Of a DNA stretch of 64,000 bases, positions 11,315 through 24,289 are shown piece after piece (the first letter of the stretch is position 1; each line of letters starts with the position of its first letter). The DNA lies in the NCBI RefSeq assembly GCF_014851395.1, contig NW_024044681.1, forward strand, positions 4,154,409 to 4,218,408, written 5' to 3'. Below the pieces are notes generated by a model. That model searched no databases. It was not told where the DNA came from and saw only the letters and a program-made list of their open reading frames with translations. This stretch comes from Micropterus salmoides (taxonomy: Eukaryota; Chordata; Actinopteri; Centrarchiformes; Centrarchidae). A program made the position numbers and the translations under genes.

Positions 11315-12479
11315 GATGGTAGATTTGTGTTTGGCAATGTTGTAGGTGACCGAGTTGATGCTGCTGCTGATTGGCCAGAGTGGGGCTCCTCCTGTCTGTA
11401 TCCTGGGTAATGCTGTTCCCGGGTGGTGGAAGTTTGACTTAACGCACAGTTTCTGCTGACACGATGGACGCTGCGATCTCTGCTGTGACCACATGAATGC
11501 GTTAAAATGCCCCTGTCCTCCCCAGGATAACGACCACAACGGCAGCGCCCTCTAGTGGCTGTGCGGTGGGCGCTAAGGAGGAAGTCAGCCGTCACATTAT
11601 AAAGCGGGAGAAAGTCGGCGTGAGGAGGAGGATGAACGGGTGAAACCAGGACTGTCACTCAGGAGGGCGGCGTTCAGGTCCCGTGTGAAACCAAGTATGT
11701 AGCGAGTTATTTTGGCGTTTAAGTTAATGCTGAGACCCTGCAGCTCACATTCTCTGTTCAGAGAGAAAATTTATGTTGAGAGAAACGTCAGTTTTTCCTT
11801 AAAAGGAAGCAACTCTGGTCAGTTTGTTGCATCACTGCGTCTGTCAGTGGACGGCGTTTCACAACAGCAGAAACATTTTTCACTTTAAAGGCTCATCACA
11901 CAGAGTCATCCTGAGGCTGTTGTGGCCCGAGGCAGCAGCTCAGAGGACGACATCCTGACCTTCAAACTTTCGTTTACACAGATCTACCTGCTTTAACTGC
12001 AGCACACACTTTGTATCTGTGTAAACGTACCACTTCCTGTCTGCTCGTGTGATCACTGTCCCGCTATCTAATTGGCCACAGTGGACGGCGGCGGAGACGA
12101 GCTGTTTACTGCGATTACTGAGGATCAATATCAGAAGAACTGCCGACGCACAGGTGGAAGAGGAGGGAGGCAAGGAGGAGACTCCCAGCAGCCAATCAGG
12201 GAGGACGTGAAGGAGGAAACAGCAGGTGCGTCCAGTCTGCACAGGAAGTTAAAAGGTTAAGATCTGTAGACACGGTAACTGCTGATTAGAGATGAAACGC
12301 TTTGAAAGTTAGGAGGATTATAGAGACCAGAATGATCACAGTCATCAGGGTGTTTTCTTTTGAAAAACACAAATAAAATCAACCTTTTTTTTGCAGAAAC
12401 ATTAAAACAATAACAGCCAGTACTTCATGTATGGAAACCAGAACAAACGCGCGTTAACATTAAAGACGTTATATCGTTA
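11315..12479. other. No gene recognised
   Basis: Two overlapping minus-strand frames (11,276-11,658) and a 100-codon minus frame (11,940-12,242) have no recognisable domain or conservation signal. Confidence 0.5.
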
Positions 12480-12499
12480 TATATTTTAAAAGGCCTGAC

Positions 12500-12960
12500 C
12501 CCAAGTAGTGGAAGATTCGATGCTTCGATGGGCGATGAGCCTGATTCGACTGTCACCCTCACAGTCGAAGCTTCGCAGTGAAACAAGGATCATTTCATTT
12601 TAGTGATGTGGGGGAGCGAACGTCTGATCTTACACAGAACTGCCAGTTTTCTCCCAATAACTTGATGAACCACACAAAGAATATTTTATCATTTAAATAG
12701 CCGGCTACTTGAAATAGACCCGCGAGGAACCGCGACGTGCATGCCGTTGTCGGCAGCACGGCGTGCACGTAAAACTCACACAAGACCGATGAATGGCAGG
12801 CGAGAGAGAGAGAGAGAGAGAGAGAGAAAATGGTCAACAATAAGCCTCAGTTTAGCTTCGACTCGCTGTCGCCGCACGTAAAAACACACGATTCGTCTGT
12901 TGACTACAGGCAGGACCTGACGATTCATGTAAATCCTTAGTCGCCCTAATATTTTATATT
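12500..12960. mobile_element. Possible non-autonomous DNA element (hAT-like text)
   Basis: Phrases such as 'gattcgatgcttcgatggg', 'cagtcgaagcttcg' and the end 'ccttagtcgcccta' resemble decayed hAT-derived repeats of fish. No convincing terminal inverted repeats or target duplication were found. A (GA)13 microsatellite sits inside it at 12,802-12,827. Confidence 0.28.
12802..12827. repeat. (GA)13 microsatellite
   Basis: An uninterrupted 26 bp run of GA. Confidence 0.96.
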
Positions 12961-13626
12961 ATCTCAGCAGATGTAGTGACCCTGTGCACAGTTACAGGAA
13001 CATCAGTGAGTCCTAAGAAGACAGAGAAACCACCTGCAGTGAACCAACAGCTGACACAAACACTGCTCATCTTTTCCAACTAATTCAACTAATGCAATGA
13101 TCTCTGCGGCGCTGTCTGAGACTGCTGCAGGACAGGGTTTACTGTGAGCGCAGTTATCTGTGCACGGTGCTACTGACCGTCGGGAGTTTTACCCTGGCTG
13201 ACCTTTGAACCGGAGCTCTCAGGGTCGCAGTAACACGTCCTCCTCCCTCTGAGGGTTTAACAGGTTGATCCTCCTCCTCATCCCCTCCCGCCGGCTTCAG
13301 TTCACACATCCAGGACCAGGAAGCATCACCACCAGCAGACTGGGACGTTTTAAAGTACAACAAGCCAAACCCAGCAGACGAAATGCAAAGCGTCATCTCT
13401 TCATGAAATTCACGTTGGAGAACCAGAGACGACATTTCTGAAATCTGAACTGTTCTCTTCTGGCCAGACGATCAAACTGAAGCCACCAGCTTCTTTCTGT
13501 CAAAGGAAGAATCCAACGTTCAGGATGTCAGTTTAGCTTTAAATGTGCTTTCTGTGCCGGCGCACGTTTGACCTGTTGGAAAACTTTTAAACTTGTTAAA
13601 CTTTAAAAAGTGAGAGCGAGTTTCAC
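12961..13626. other. No gene recognised
   Basis: Last unique sequence before the duplicated block. A 93-codon minus-strand frame at 13,154-13,435 has no recognisable domain. Confidence 0.55.
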
Positions 13627-14402
13627 ATGAGCTCTGTTTCGTGAGTTCTCCTGCTAACAAACAACTAAAATGTTTTCTAGCAGCTGAAATACGTTCACTG
13701 ACGTCTGAGTTCAGAGAGGCGGCAGCGTCTTTACTCGGTGCTTCAGCATGTGCTTGGAGGCCTCTCAGCTCATCCAGTATTTGGGGTCATGCACGAGTTG
13801 GTTCACTGGTGACAAAAGGAACCTGTGAGAAAAGAACAAATGCTGACTGCAGGTCCTGGTGAACAAAGACTTTTGTAGCTGCACTCGTCTCTTTCTAACC
13901 TCTAATAGTGTTGCTCCTTCTACTCCTCCTCCTCCTTCTGAGGACTTGGTTTTAGGGTTCAGGTTTTACCATTAGGGGTTAGGGAATTCATTTCATCGAT
14001 GTCCCCGTGGGTCGAAGAACAAAGTTGAGTTTGAGCGGATGTAAACGGTTGGGTTTGTTCTGCATCGCTGTCCATCTACTTAATTTTACATTCTTTAATT
14101 TTTATTTAATTTGTTTATTTAATCAGAATAATTTAGCAGGAACAGTGCACGTTAATAAGCATAGATGCAAATGCGCCAGTGTTCGACTATTTTTCATCTG
14201 CAGTCCCTGGACAGTTGTTACATAGTCGACCTATAAAACTTCAAAAACAATTATAAAATGAATTAATTTAATTTTTCATTTAAAATGAAGTCCTGCATTA
14301 TGAAGGAGAGACAGAAGAAACACAGACATGGTACTGAAATGCTGTTTCATGGACTTTCATGGACTAAATGCAACGTGCAACCCGAAGCACATAATGAGGA
14401 CA

Positions 14403-14755
14403 GCAGCGTGCAGCAGCAACATGCAGAAGCAACATGCAGCAGCAGCAACATGCAGCAGCAACATGCAGAAGCAACATGCAGCAGCAGCGTGCAGCAGCAA
14501 CATGCAGCAGCAACGTGCAGAAGCAACCTGCAGCAGCAGCGTGCAGCAGCAACGTGCAGCAGCAACGTGCAGCAGCAACGTGCAGCAGCAACGTGCAGAA
14601 GCAACGTGCAGAAGCAACGTGCAGCAGCAACGTGCTGCAGCAACGTGCAGAAGCAACATGCAGCAGCAACGTGCAGCAGCGGCAGCGTGCAGCGGCAACG
14701 TGCAGCGGCAACGTGCAGCGGCAACGTGCAGCGGCAATGTGCAGCAGCATGCAGT
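14403..14755. repeat. 13-bp minisatellite, copy 1 (about 27 units)
   Basis: The unit is 'cagcagcaacgtg', with variants ending 'atg', 'cagaag' for 'cagcag', or 'cagcgg'. Since 13 is not a multiple of 3, every frame cycles through the same three phases (13 residues per 39 bp) and no stop occurs in several frames on either strand. This explains overlapping Gln/Ala/Ser/Cys-rich and Leu/Cys/Ala-rich frames; none is a gene. Confidence 0.95.
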
Positions 14756-15634
14756 TTCAGTGTTGACCGTGCTGATTAAGCATCTCTTCAGACGGGTTTT
14801 AAACGAGCTGAATGTGTCCGGCTCTCTGATAGCGGTTGGGATGGAGTTCCATTCTGATGCAGCTTTAACTGAAAATGCAGACTGACTGAATTGACTTAAT
14901 GGGATAATACACTCCCCTCTTGTGCAATGAGATGCAGTTGTTCTTGTATTAAACTGACCGTGTGGACGAGAGGTCAGCCCTTCATAATCTTGTACAAGCA
15001 TTTACATATGTTTGTTTGTACAGCGACTGTAATGTGCACGTCGCCTCTGTGTCTTTATTTGTAGAGAACAACATCCACGTCCCAGATCCTCAAACTGAGC
15101 GTGCTCGTTAAATTCTGCTCGCATCCTTATTATCGTCCTTAACTTTTGCACACAACTCTTAATTTGAGTGATTCATTTAGAATCTGAGCACGTCGGGACC
15201 TTGTGCTCACACGTTAGGGGAGCTATCTGTTAACACTTTGAGATCTGGAAGTTGAATCCACAAGATGATGGTTTGTGTGCAAAAGATCAAAATATATGAC
15301 GTTAGGAGTCTGAGTCATCCACCACAGAAGAAGATGTTGTCTTCAGTTTGTTCCTGATGCTTCATTCTGCAGAAACGCCTCTCCACATGACGAGTGTGTG
15401 GAACCGGTGGGTTCTGGAGTTGTTATGAAGGAGAGGCTCAGAGCAGGAGATCTTTATTTAATCTCTCCGACAACAGGAGCTAAAACACAATCATCTGCTC
15501 GACTGTCACGTTCCAACACTGTCAGACCCGGCTTCCCTTTAGCGTCGTTTGAAGACGTTTACAGCTTCACGGTCAAGTTAGCAACAGTTAATATGCAACA
15601 TCCAGTTAGACTTTCAAAATAAAACCAGTGGTTA

Positions 15635-15965
15635 ACCATTTGGTTAGCTTTAGGAAAGATTCTGGTTCGAGTTAAAATGACGACATAACATGACTTAAAT
15701 AACGTAAGTTAAGTAACGCTACACGAATAAGTAACGGAACATCACTACATGGAATCGGTGTTTCTGTGACACCAAACACCTGTCTCCTGGCTGAAAGTCC
15801 GGTTTCGGACCTCCTTACTGACTTCCTGTTATTCATAGTAGACCTTGTAGCGTTGAACGACGGCGTTAGAGGGCTTCCCCCCGAGAGTCCAGCTATGACG
15901 GTTACTGGTGCGCTGGAAGCAGACGCTGTGTCGCTGGTGCCGCTCACTGCCTCTGCAGTTCAATA
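15635..15965 (+). repeat. Dispersed repeat of unknown class (copy 1 of block)
   Basis: Contains 'atttggttagctttaggaaa', 'ggttcgagttaaaatgac', 'acctgtctcctggctgaaag' and 'tagagggcttccccccgaga'. The same order is seen at 24,490-24,735. It carries no coding frame of note. Confidence 0.55.
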
Positions 15966-18529
15966 CTTTTTTATTTAATGATTAATAACTCCTCATGTAC
16001 AGGTCACAGAGCCCTGGTAGGACAGTGAAGACCGGTGAATGCTTTTGTTTCACAGTGAACCTTCTAAATACTTGGAACAGGTTAAACAGTAGTTTATCTA
16101 TTTCAACAACTTTATCAAAGTCATTTAACTTATTACATTTAATTACTTTTTGATCCCTTGTCTAAATTTCTAATAAAAGTTTTCAGCTGTTTTTCCAAAG
16201 ACGGCTTGAGAGGCAGTAAAACTGTCAGATGGACAGAGAGCCAATCAGAAGCATCCGAGCAGCATCAGACTTTAGTGGAAGCGCTGAACGACCACACTGT
16301 GCACAATAAAAACACGCAAAGCAACTAAATGAATATTATGCAACATATAGCCGAGCTTTTACAGGAGAGATGTAACCGTGAACATTTATTAAATGACATG
16401 TAGCCGACACTGCATGTAAAACCTTTGTCCCTTCCAGTCAAACAGCTGCTGGCTGCTGGATGCTCTCCATCAGCAGCTGGAGGCATCAGCTCGAACTTTA
16501 ATAATAATCTTATTTCGGCATTAGACGCTGCTGCCGTCACCTGTTCAAACACCAGCGCTGAACTCTTCATCAATCAAACCTCGGCCTGTTTCTTCCCTCA
16601 ATATAAATGAATATTTAATGTCATATTTGAAAGCAGGTCCTCTGAGGCCTGTGATCCGATGTGGAGAAAGCGGAGAATAAACTCTTCCATCTCCCTCTCG
16701 TGAGCAGCCCGAGGAGCAGGACAGTCTTTTCTTTGAAGATCTCACTTGTAAATCTCTTTGAGATCACTTCAGTCTGAACGGTTGCTCCTAAACCCCTTCA
16801 GGAGAAAAGATGAGACCAGCAGAGATGGAGTTTTTCAGACTTGGGGAAGACAAATGGATTTTGAATTGAGATTACAACAGGAGAAACATTAAGGAAGAGA
16901 TGAGTTCATTCACGTCGTGCTTATTGCTCCTATCAAGCCACGAGGAGCGCGGAGGAGTTGTGCCTGGAGAACCTTACTGTACATGATGTGACATTTAAGG
17001 GAGTAAAAGTACAAAGCCCCTGAAATGAAAATACTCAACATTTGAGTAAATGTGTTTTTAAGGATCTTTTTTTCTGATCCACATTCAGGAGACTTAAATT
17101 GGACTCCTTTACAGATCTCTTGTTTCGATCAGAGTCTCTCTGAGTATAAAAAGCAGCTCGTTTGTGTGGAGCAGAAATGAAAGAAAGATCTATGAGATCT
17201 CTTCTTCCTCGCTGCTTATCTCGGCCTCAGCAGCAGTTTTTTTTCTCTGCACTTTGTTCAGTTTGTGAAGCTGCAGAGAGAAAACGTTAGAGGACAAAGT
17301 GACGCTCCTCCACGCCGATAATGAACAGTTAGTCTGCAGATAAAGAGGCTGAGAGGTCTCCCTGGAAACAGCAGCACAGTGTGGGTGTGTTTCATCAGCT
17401 TCAACTTTAAAGCATTAAATGAGGATAATAGTGAATTTCAAGCGAGGCGGCTGAACACACGGTGTCCTGTTACCAGCGTGTGTGTTGATTTATTTAAAGG
17501 CTGGTTGGATTCCTGCAGAGAGTTTCTTTCCAGGCCCACCATGTCAGCCGCCCGAGATTTTCACAGTAAAATGTAGAATACAATTAGATCACGCTCCACT
17601 ATGTTAATTAAAAACTACTACATGTATTTCACGTCTTTAATCTGCTTAAAAAGGGACAAAGCTGAAACTTCAGGCTCTTAACCAATCACACGGCAGCTCA
17701 GCTTTGGCGTTCAGGTGGAAATGGATGATGTTGTTTTGTTCCCAAAACAAAGCCTCCTTCCTTTCAGTGGATCTGATATCTGCGTCTCTGCCTTCAGCTT
17801 TTTTCTCTCAGAGCCGTTTTTGTGATTGAAGTTTTTCACAAGGACATTAGCTGAAACCTTGGAGCGATTTTCATTCTGAGGTTTGATTTTCAGACGAGGC
17901 CAGTCTCAAAGATAATCAGCACACAGTCAGATTGTGTCTCTGGTAAAATCTTCCTCATCCTAAATCTCTGCAGCTTCTGTCGCACACCAACACTCTTTTG
18001 TTCTGGAGGAAATGAATCTGACCTTCAGGAGATCATACGCTTCACCTCCTGACACTTGTTTTCATGTGAGGAGGTCGCTGCTGGCTTCCTGTGTGAAACC
18101 AGCGCACCCAAACTTAAAACGTCGTTATTATTATCATCTTTGCTAACAGGGCCGCTGACCTTCATATGACAATAAGAACGCTTTGTTCCAAAGACTGGTG
18201 AAGAGTTTCAGCAGCACTTCAACATAAATATCCATCCATCAAAAGTGTCAGCATCCAGTTGTTGTGGGCGTGACAGGAACCGAGGAGGAAAACAGCTTCA
18301 GAATATTTCAGTAATTACTTCCAGAGCTGCATATAAAGTTAAATATTTCTGTTTTGTAATGAAACCTTTGTTGTTTCTCCCAGTGGGTCAGAACATAACA
18401 GGTCATTGAATATGCTTTCGATATGGTAACATAACACAGCTACATAGTCTCCACCCAGAGCGCTCTGCAGAGCATCTTTTGAACCTGCGTTTGGGCTGAA
18501 TGTAAACAGCAACAGCTAGAGCAGAGGTC
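15966..18529. other. No gene recognised (copy 2 at about 35112-37672)
   Basis: About 2.5 kb of unique-looking sequence. Open frames are short and domain-free. The only differences from the other copy are isolated indels, mostly in homopolymers. Confidence 0.55.
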
Positions 18530-18880
18530 ACTAATAGGCGGGCCACGGTCTGGATACGGACCCAGCCGCTGTCCTTTCTGGACCGCCGACCTACAGCCGA
18601 TCTATTATTGTGACACTACCTCGTCACGGAGCGTTTTTATTTTTTACCCGCGCAGCCTTTCTAGCATTTACTGTACTGGTCTGGCGGCCCAGGAAACTCA
18701 CAGACCAATCGCATGTTCTCCAGTCGTCTCATGTGACGCTGCCCAGCCAATCAAATCTGTGCATTCAGATGCTTGCGAGTCGAGTCTGCGAGATTCACCT
18801 TAGACGGTTTTTAATCAGGAATGTACCACGGGCCGTTCAGAACCAGACCATGTCATAGATCTCCGATCCCAGCCAGAGCT
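18530..18880. mobile_element. Possible hAT-derived repeat fragment, copy 1
   Basis: 'ggcgggccacggtctggat', 'acggacccagccgctgtcct', 'ctggaccgccgacctacagc' and 'ggaaactcacagaccaatcg' resemble a decayed fish hAT-type repeat as I recall it. No terminal inverted repeats were resolved. Confidence 0.3.
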
Positions 18881-20872
18881 CACGTTTCTCGCTGACCAAG
18901 AGGAAGTAGTGAAGAGGTAGCTCTGTAAGAGGGAATGAAAGAGAAGAGGAGGCATGACAGCTGTGCATTTGTTAAGATGTGTTGAATGTTTATTATAAAC
19001 TCGGTTGAGACTGAACTTCGTCACTCCAAGCTACACTTTTATTTCATGTTTTTCTAAAATTAGTTTAGTTATTATTTATTATCCCTCCAGTTTCATGTCA
19101 AAACTAAAAAAAATATTATTGGATTTTACAGTCTGTTGTTGACTAAAAACACATGTAGAATCAACTATACGTACTGGCACTGAATGATAACAAGTTAGTC
19201 GTTTTGATGTTCGGGACCTTTGCTTGGGGAACCTTTCTCTAACTGGACCTCTTTGAATTGTAATTGAAAACCCCTGAGCTAGATGATAATCTGGTTTCAC
19301 CTTCACATTAAACAGTCTGACATTTGGATACAGAGTCCATCCTGACTGAGTTCAAGCGTTTCTCAGTCTGCGTTCTTGTCTCTTCTTGTGAAACGTCATC
19401 AGCCGCAGCCCGAATACTGGTCCAGTTCTAAAGTCTGCATCTAGCCAGGTACAGTCGAATACCCGGATGTGTTTTACCGAGCCTGCATCGGTGGGGACTT
19501 GGGTGGACTTTGGATAGCCAAGTATCCCAGAATTTCGCGCAAAAAAGCAGAAATGTCGGAGGAGAAAAGTCACAATCCTGCTGTTCTTGGGTCACATATA
19601 GTAGTTTTTTTATGTGGGAATATATTTGTTTAAACTCGATTTCTGGAGACAGAGCTGATTTGAAAAAATTTGCTATGACGTTTTCAAGTCCACCTCCCCT
19701 CATCTCGGCGGAGTCTTCTCTGACAGCTCAGAATCTGCTGTGCTGGAACCGGGATGCTGATGGACCAGGTCTCTGTAAAGATGTGGGCTCAACAGTCTCT
19801 GGTTTCTGTTTCTTGGCCAACATGAGTCCCATTTTGTCAGACCGGACCTGTAGGAGCAGAATTAAGTCCAAACTGGACCAACATGGTTCCTATGCCGGCT
19901 CTCTTTCCTCTGAGCGATCACCGCCCTCCTCCCTTTAAGTTCAGGTACTTCCTCTCCTTTTACTGGTTACAGTCCAGCTCATTTTTGTGTGTTCTTAAGT
20001 TGTTTAATCCTTCACATAACTAGTATTATTGTGTTTTATACTCCTTCACCTGCCCCTTCAGTTGCTTCACAGTTCAGCACTTCATCAGCCTGCGAACCTT
20101 CTTTTAGTCTTTCTGTGACTTTGGGAGGAAAGAAGATCTCACTGTCGGATTCCTGGGCTTTAAAAATGTGGTTTTACTCCCACAGTCTTTGTTCTGTGCA
20201 ACTTCCAAACATGTTTCTGCAGAAAACCTGAACGAGGAACCTGAATGATAGAGTTTGTGTGTGAGATGTCTCCTCTGAGGGGTACTGACGTAAACATCTA
20301 GTGAATATTCAGTTTCCATGAATCCATTTTGCACCTAATTAACATGTCTTGGCTCAGATTCAGCTCTTATTGCATATTTGTAGGAGTGTGACTGCTGACA
20401 GCTGGTTGTTATCTGCTGCTGTGGGTCTGAGTGTGAAGAATAAACCACCTGACGTCTGTTTAAACTCTCTGAGGAAGAAGAACACAGAGGTTTAATATAC
20501 AGACACTAAAACTTCAGCCTGATTCAGCACAGAAAGAGAAATCAACTGATGTCAGAGTCTGAATCTTTGTTAAATAGAAACGTCTGACGAACTGCAAGCA
20601 AAAAAATGTTTCTGATCTTTGTGAGGACAGTTTCAGGTTCAGGGACTGACAGACGCTGTCTCTGTTTGGTGGACGGCCAGTTTCCTGCAGCTCAGGGATG
20701 TTCTGCATCAAATTAAAAAATCTCAGCATGGATTGGATAATGAGTTCAATCCCAGCATGCATTAGTGACAGGAAACGGTCCAGAATTGGCAGAGAGGAGT
20801 GACAGGTGGACGGCTGCAGGTGGACCTCAGGGTGGCGGAGTACAGGCCAGGAGAGAGGACGACGAGGGCAAC
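18881..20872. other. No gene recognised (copy 2 at about 38024-40016)
   Basis: No domain-bearing frame. A 142-codon frame at 19,510-19,938 (+) and antisense frames over it are identical in the second copy, which reflects the duplication and not selection. Confidence 0.5.
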
Positions 20873-22952
20873 ATGCAGAACAACGAAACACACAGCACAG
20901 CAACAAAAGCAGAGCTACAAAGGAAGAGCAACGAAACCAGAACAACTGAAGAAGAGCAACAAAAGCAGAGCAACGAAACCAGAACAACAAAAGCAGAGCA
21001 ATGAAACCAGAACAACTGAAGCAGAGCGACGAAACCAGAACAACTGAAGAAGAGCAACAAAAGCAGAGCAACGAAACCAGAACAACAAAAGCAGAGCAAT
21101 GAAACCAGAACAACTGAAGCAGAGCAACGAAACCAGAACAACAAAAGCAGAGCAACGAAACCAGAACAACAAAAGCAGAGCAATGAAACCAGAACAACTG
21201 AAGCAGGGCAACGAAACCAGAACAACTGAAGAAGAGTAATGAAACCAGAACAACATAAGCAGAGCAATGAAACCAGAACAACTGAAGCAGAGCAACGAAA
21301 CCAGAACAACTGAAGCAGAGCAACGAAAGCAGAGCAACAAAAGCAGAACAACTGAAGCAGAGCAACAAAATCAGAGCAACGAAACCATAACAACTGAAGC
21401 AGAGCAAGAAAGGAAGAGCAAGAAAGGAAGAGCAACGAAACCATAACAACAGAAGCACAGCAACAAAACCAGAACAACTGAAGCAGAGCAACAAAATCAG
21501 ATCAACGACACCAGAACAACGAAACCAGAACAACAACACCAGAACAACAAAACCAGAACAACAAAAGCTGAGAAACGCAACCAGAACTGAAGCAGAGCAA
21601 CAAAAGCAGAGCAATGAAACCAGAACAACTGAAGCAGAGCAACAAAAGCAGAGCAACGAAACCAGAACAACAAAACCAGAGCAACTGAAGCAGAGCAAGA
21701 AAGGAAGAGCAACGAAACCAGAACAACTGAAGCAGAGCAACAAAAGCAGAGCAACGAATGCACAACAACTGAAGAAGTGCAACGAAACCAGAACAACTGA
21801 AGCAGAACAACTGAAGAAGAGCAACAAAAGCAGAGCAATGAAACCAGAACAACTGAAGCAGAGCAACAAAAGCAGAGCAACGAAACCAGAACAACAAAAC
21901 CAGAGCAACTGAAGCAGAGCAAGAAAGGAAGAGCAACGAAACCAGAACAACTGAAGCAGAGCAACAAAAGCAGAGCAACGAATGCAGAACAACTGAAGAA
22001 GAGCAACGAAACCAGAACAACTGAAGCAGAACAACTGAAGAAGAGCAACAAAAGCAGAGCAATGAAACCAGAACAACAAAACCAGAACAACTGAAGCAGA
22101 GCAAGAAAGGAAGAGCAAGAAAGGAAGAGCAGCGAAACCAGAACAACAGAAGCAGAGCAACAAAACCAGAACAACTGAAGCAGAGCAACAAAATCAGAGC
22201 AACGACACCAGAACAACAAAAGCAGAGCAATGAAACCAGAACAACTGAAGAAGAGCAACAAAAGCAGAGCAACGAAACCAGAACAACAAAAGCAGAGCAA
22301 CGCAACCAGAACAACTGAAGCAGAGCAACAAAAGCAGAGCAATGAAACCAGAACAACTGAAGAAGAGCAACAAAAGCAGAGCAACGAAACCAGAACAACT
22401 GAAGCAGAGCAAGAAAGGAAGAGCAACAAAGGAAGAACAACAAAACCAGAACAACTGAAGCAGAGCAACAAAAGCAGAGCAATGAAACCAGAACAACTGA
22501 AGCAGAGCAACGAAACCAGAGCAACAAAAGCAGAGCAACGAAACCAGAACAACTGAAGAAGAGCAACAAAAGCAGAGCAACGAAACCAGAACAACAAAAG
22601 CAGAGCAACAAAAGCAGAGCAACAAAGGAAGAGCAACAAACCCAGAACAATAGAAGCACAGCAACAAAACCAGAACAGCTGAAGCAGAGCAACAAAATCA
22701 GAGCAACGAAACCAGAACAACAAAAGCAGAGCAATGAAACCAGAACAACTGAATCAGAGCAACAAAAGCAGAGCAACGAAACCAGAACAACTGAAGCAGA
22801 GCAACACAGGCATAGCAACAAAAGAAGAGCTACAAAGGCAGAGCAACAAAAGCAGAGCAACGAAGGCAGAGCAACGAAACCAGAACAACTGAAGCAGAGC
22901 AACAAAGGCAGAGCAACAAAGGCAGAGCAACGAAACCAGAACAACGAAAGCT
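20873..22952. repeat. 14-bp minisatellite, copy 1 (about 148 units, 2.08 kb)
   Basis: Units are 'agagcaacaaaagc', 'agagcaacgaaacc' and 'agaacaactgaagc', each 14 bp, often running as a 42-bp trimer. A 14-bp period shifts frame by two bases per unit, so each frame repeats every 14 codons. The minus strand of most units lacks stops, giving overlapping minus-strand frames of 549, 480 and 408 codons made of Leu/Phe/Cys/Ser/Val. Plus-strand frames are Glu/Gln/Thr/Lys-rich. The frames have different starts and all three minus frames are open in parts, so they are not genes. Confidence 0.97.
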
Positions 22953-23786
22953 AGTTTCAAGTCTTCTTCAACACAGCATGATGTTCATTTAGTAAATTAT
23001 GGTCCCATTTAGAGGAACAGAGACCAGGAAGCAGGGGAGGGCGGGATTATCTATGATTGACAAGTCATTACCATGACGACCTGTCCAACAGGATAGAGGT
23101 GACTCGTATCCACTGCTCTTTAGTTTTTAGCCTGTTTGTGCTAGCTAAAATTAGCATCCCAGCTAATATCATATATAACAGATGTACTTTCTCCATTTCT
23201 ATATATTTATCAGCTGCAACCTGATGGGACAAAATGCTGGAGTCAGCAACTGAAGATGAAAATATGGATCAAACATAAAAGTTTACTGATGAAGCTGTGA
23301 TTAAAGACACGGTCTTATTTCTGTGGTGGGAATGTGTCTCGGTTCAAACTGACCGTGAAGTTTTAAAAGTCTATTTTACATTTTAAAAAAGCTCTTAATG
23401 AAACGCTGTTAAAACACTTCTTTTTATTCCCTGTTTATTAGACAGGGACGTCGACATGAGTCATTGCTTCATAAAGTACATAAAGTAGAGGCCGTGCATT
23501 CAGGTTTCATAGCCATGAATAACTGTCCCTTTCCCTGAGACCATCTTCAGCCAATATTTAAACACTCAAACTACATTTAGTCGTTTCAGCTGCAGCACAC
23601 TTCATCATCTTCCTCCTCTAAATGACCACAAAGGGACACGAACAGGTCCCAGATCCACTTTACCACATTTGGACCAACTATGTGGACCAAACGGAACAAA
23701 ACACTAAGTATAAATACAAACATGTTTTCATCAGATCACACCAGAATGAGGTCAACGTGTCAATGAATTATTGATCACAGAAGCTG
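22953..23786. other. No gene recognised (copy 2 at about 42096-42933)
   Basis: AT-rich sequence with one (TA)-containing patch near 23,200 that is two bases longer in the second copy. No coding potential seen. Confidence 0.5.
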
Positions 23787-23812
23787 TAACCCTAACCCTG
23801 TAACCCTAACCC
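23787..23812. repeat. Short telomere-like (TAACCC) patch, copy 1
   Basis: 'taaccctaaccctg' followed by 'taaccctaaccc', about four CCCTAA-type units in all. This is far too short to be a telomere and is probably a chance or relic interstitial motif. Confidence 0.8.
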
Positions 23813-24118
23813 ATCTTCAGCAACTTCCAGGATGAAGATGGCTTTAATTACTGAATGAAAAACTAAACAAGCACACTTCAAGTGTTTAATGGGACTGTCA
23901 GTCACAGGCCGATCCAGAAGAGGAGGAACCTGAACATGTTTTCTATGCAGATGACACACCGCTCTATCCGTCATTGAAAGATGTCCCGTAACTTTTAAAA
24001 ACTGAGTTCTGATTAGGAACAAACCTGCTCGGGTCCTCTCTCTGCTAACATGAATGAGTCCACTCGTGTTTTTACAGCTGAGGAGAAGGCAGTCAGTTCT
24101 TGTCATGATCCTGATCTG

Positions 24119-24132
24119 TATATATATATATA
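24119..24132. repeat. (TA)7 microsatellite, copy 1
   Basis: Seven TA units here against nine at 43,266-43,283 in the other copy. Confidence 0.9.
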
Positions 24133-24289
24133 GTGCTTTTGTCCCTTCACTCACTGCTGGTTCAGTCGATTAAACCTCACTTAATGTACGTGCTCGTGTC
24201 TGTTACCTGCGTTCAGCTCTAACAAACGTGTTTCTAAATCTATCTGTGACAGCTCACTTCACTGGTCTTACAATACACAAAAAAATCTA

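Noticed and set aside
14285..15001. Gln/Ala-rich and Cys/Leu-rich frames over the CAG-like array, resembling a polyglutamine protein
   Set aside because: Open in several frames on both strands because of the 13-bp unit; no exon structure around it.
18530..18880. Transposase gene of a hAT element
   Set aside because: Only short frames without DDE, BED or dimerisation motifs; kept solely as a low-confidence repeat fragment.
20514..22944. Overlapping 549-, 480- and 408-codon minus-strand frames that look like very hydrophobic Cys-rich membrane proteins (repeated at 39,658-42,088)
   Set aside because: They are translations of a 14-bp tandem repeat in different phases. All phases are open, there is no unique domain, and the non-repeat tail of the longest is ordinary sequence.
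20873..22952. CRISPR-like array of regularly spaced repeats
   Set aside because: Units are head-to-tail with no unique spacers, and the context is a vertebrate genome.
23787..23812. Interstitial telomere or chromosome-fusion point
   Set aside because: Only about four imperfect CCCTAA units, too few to support a fusion or a telomere.
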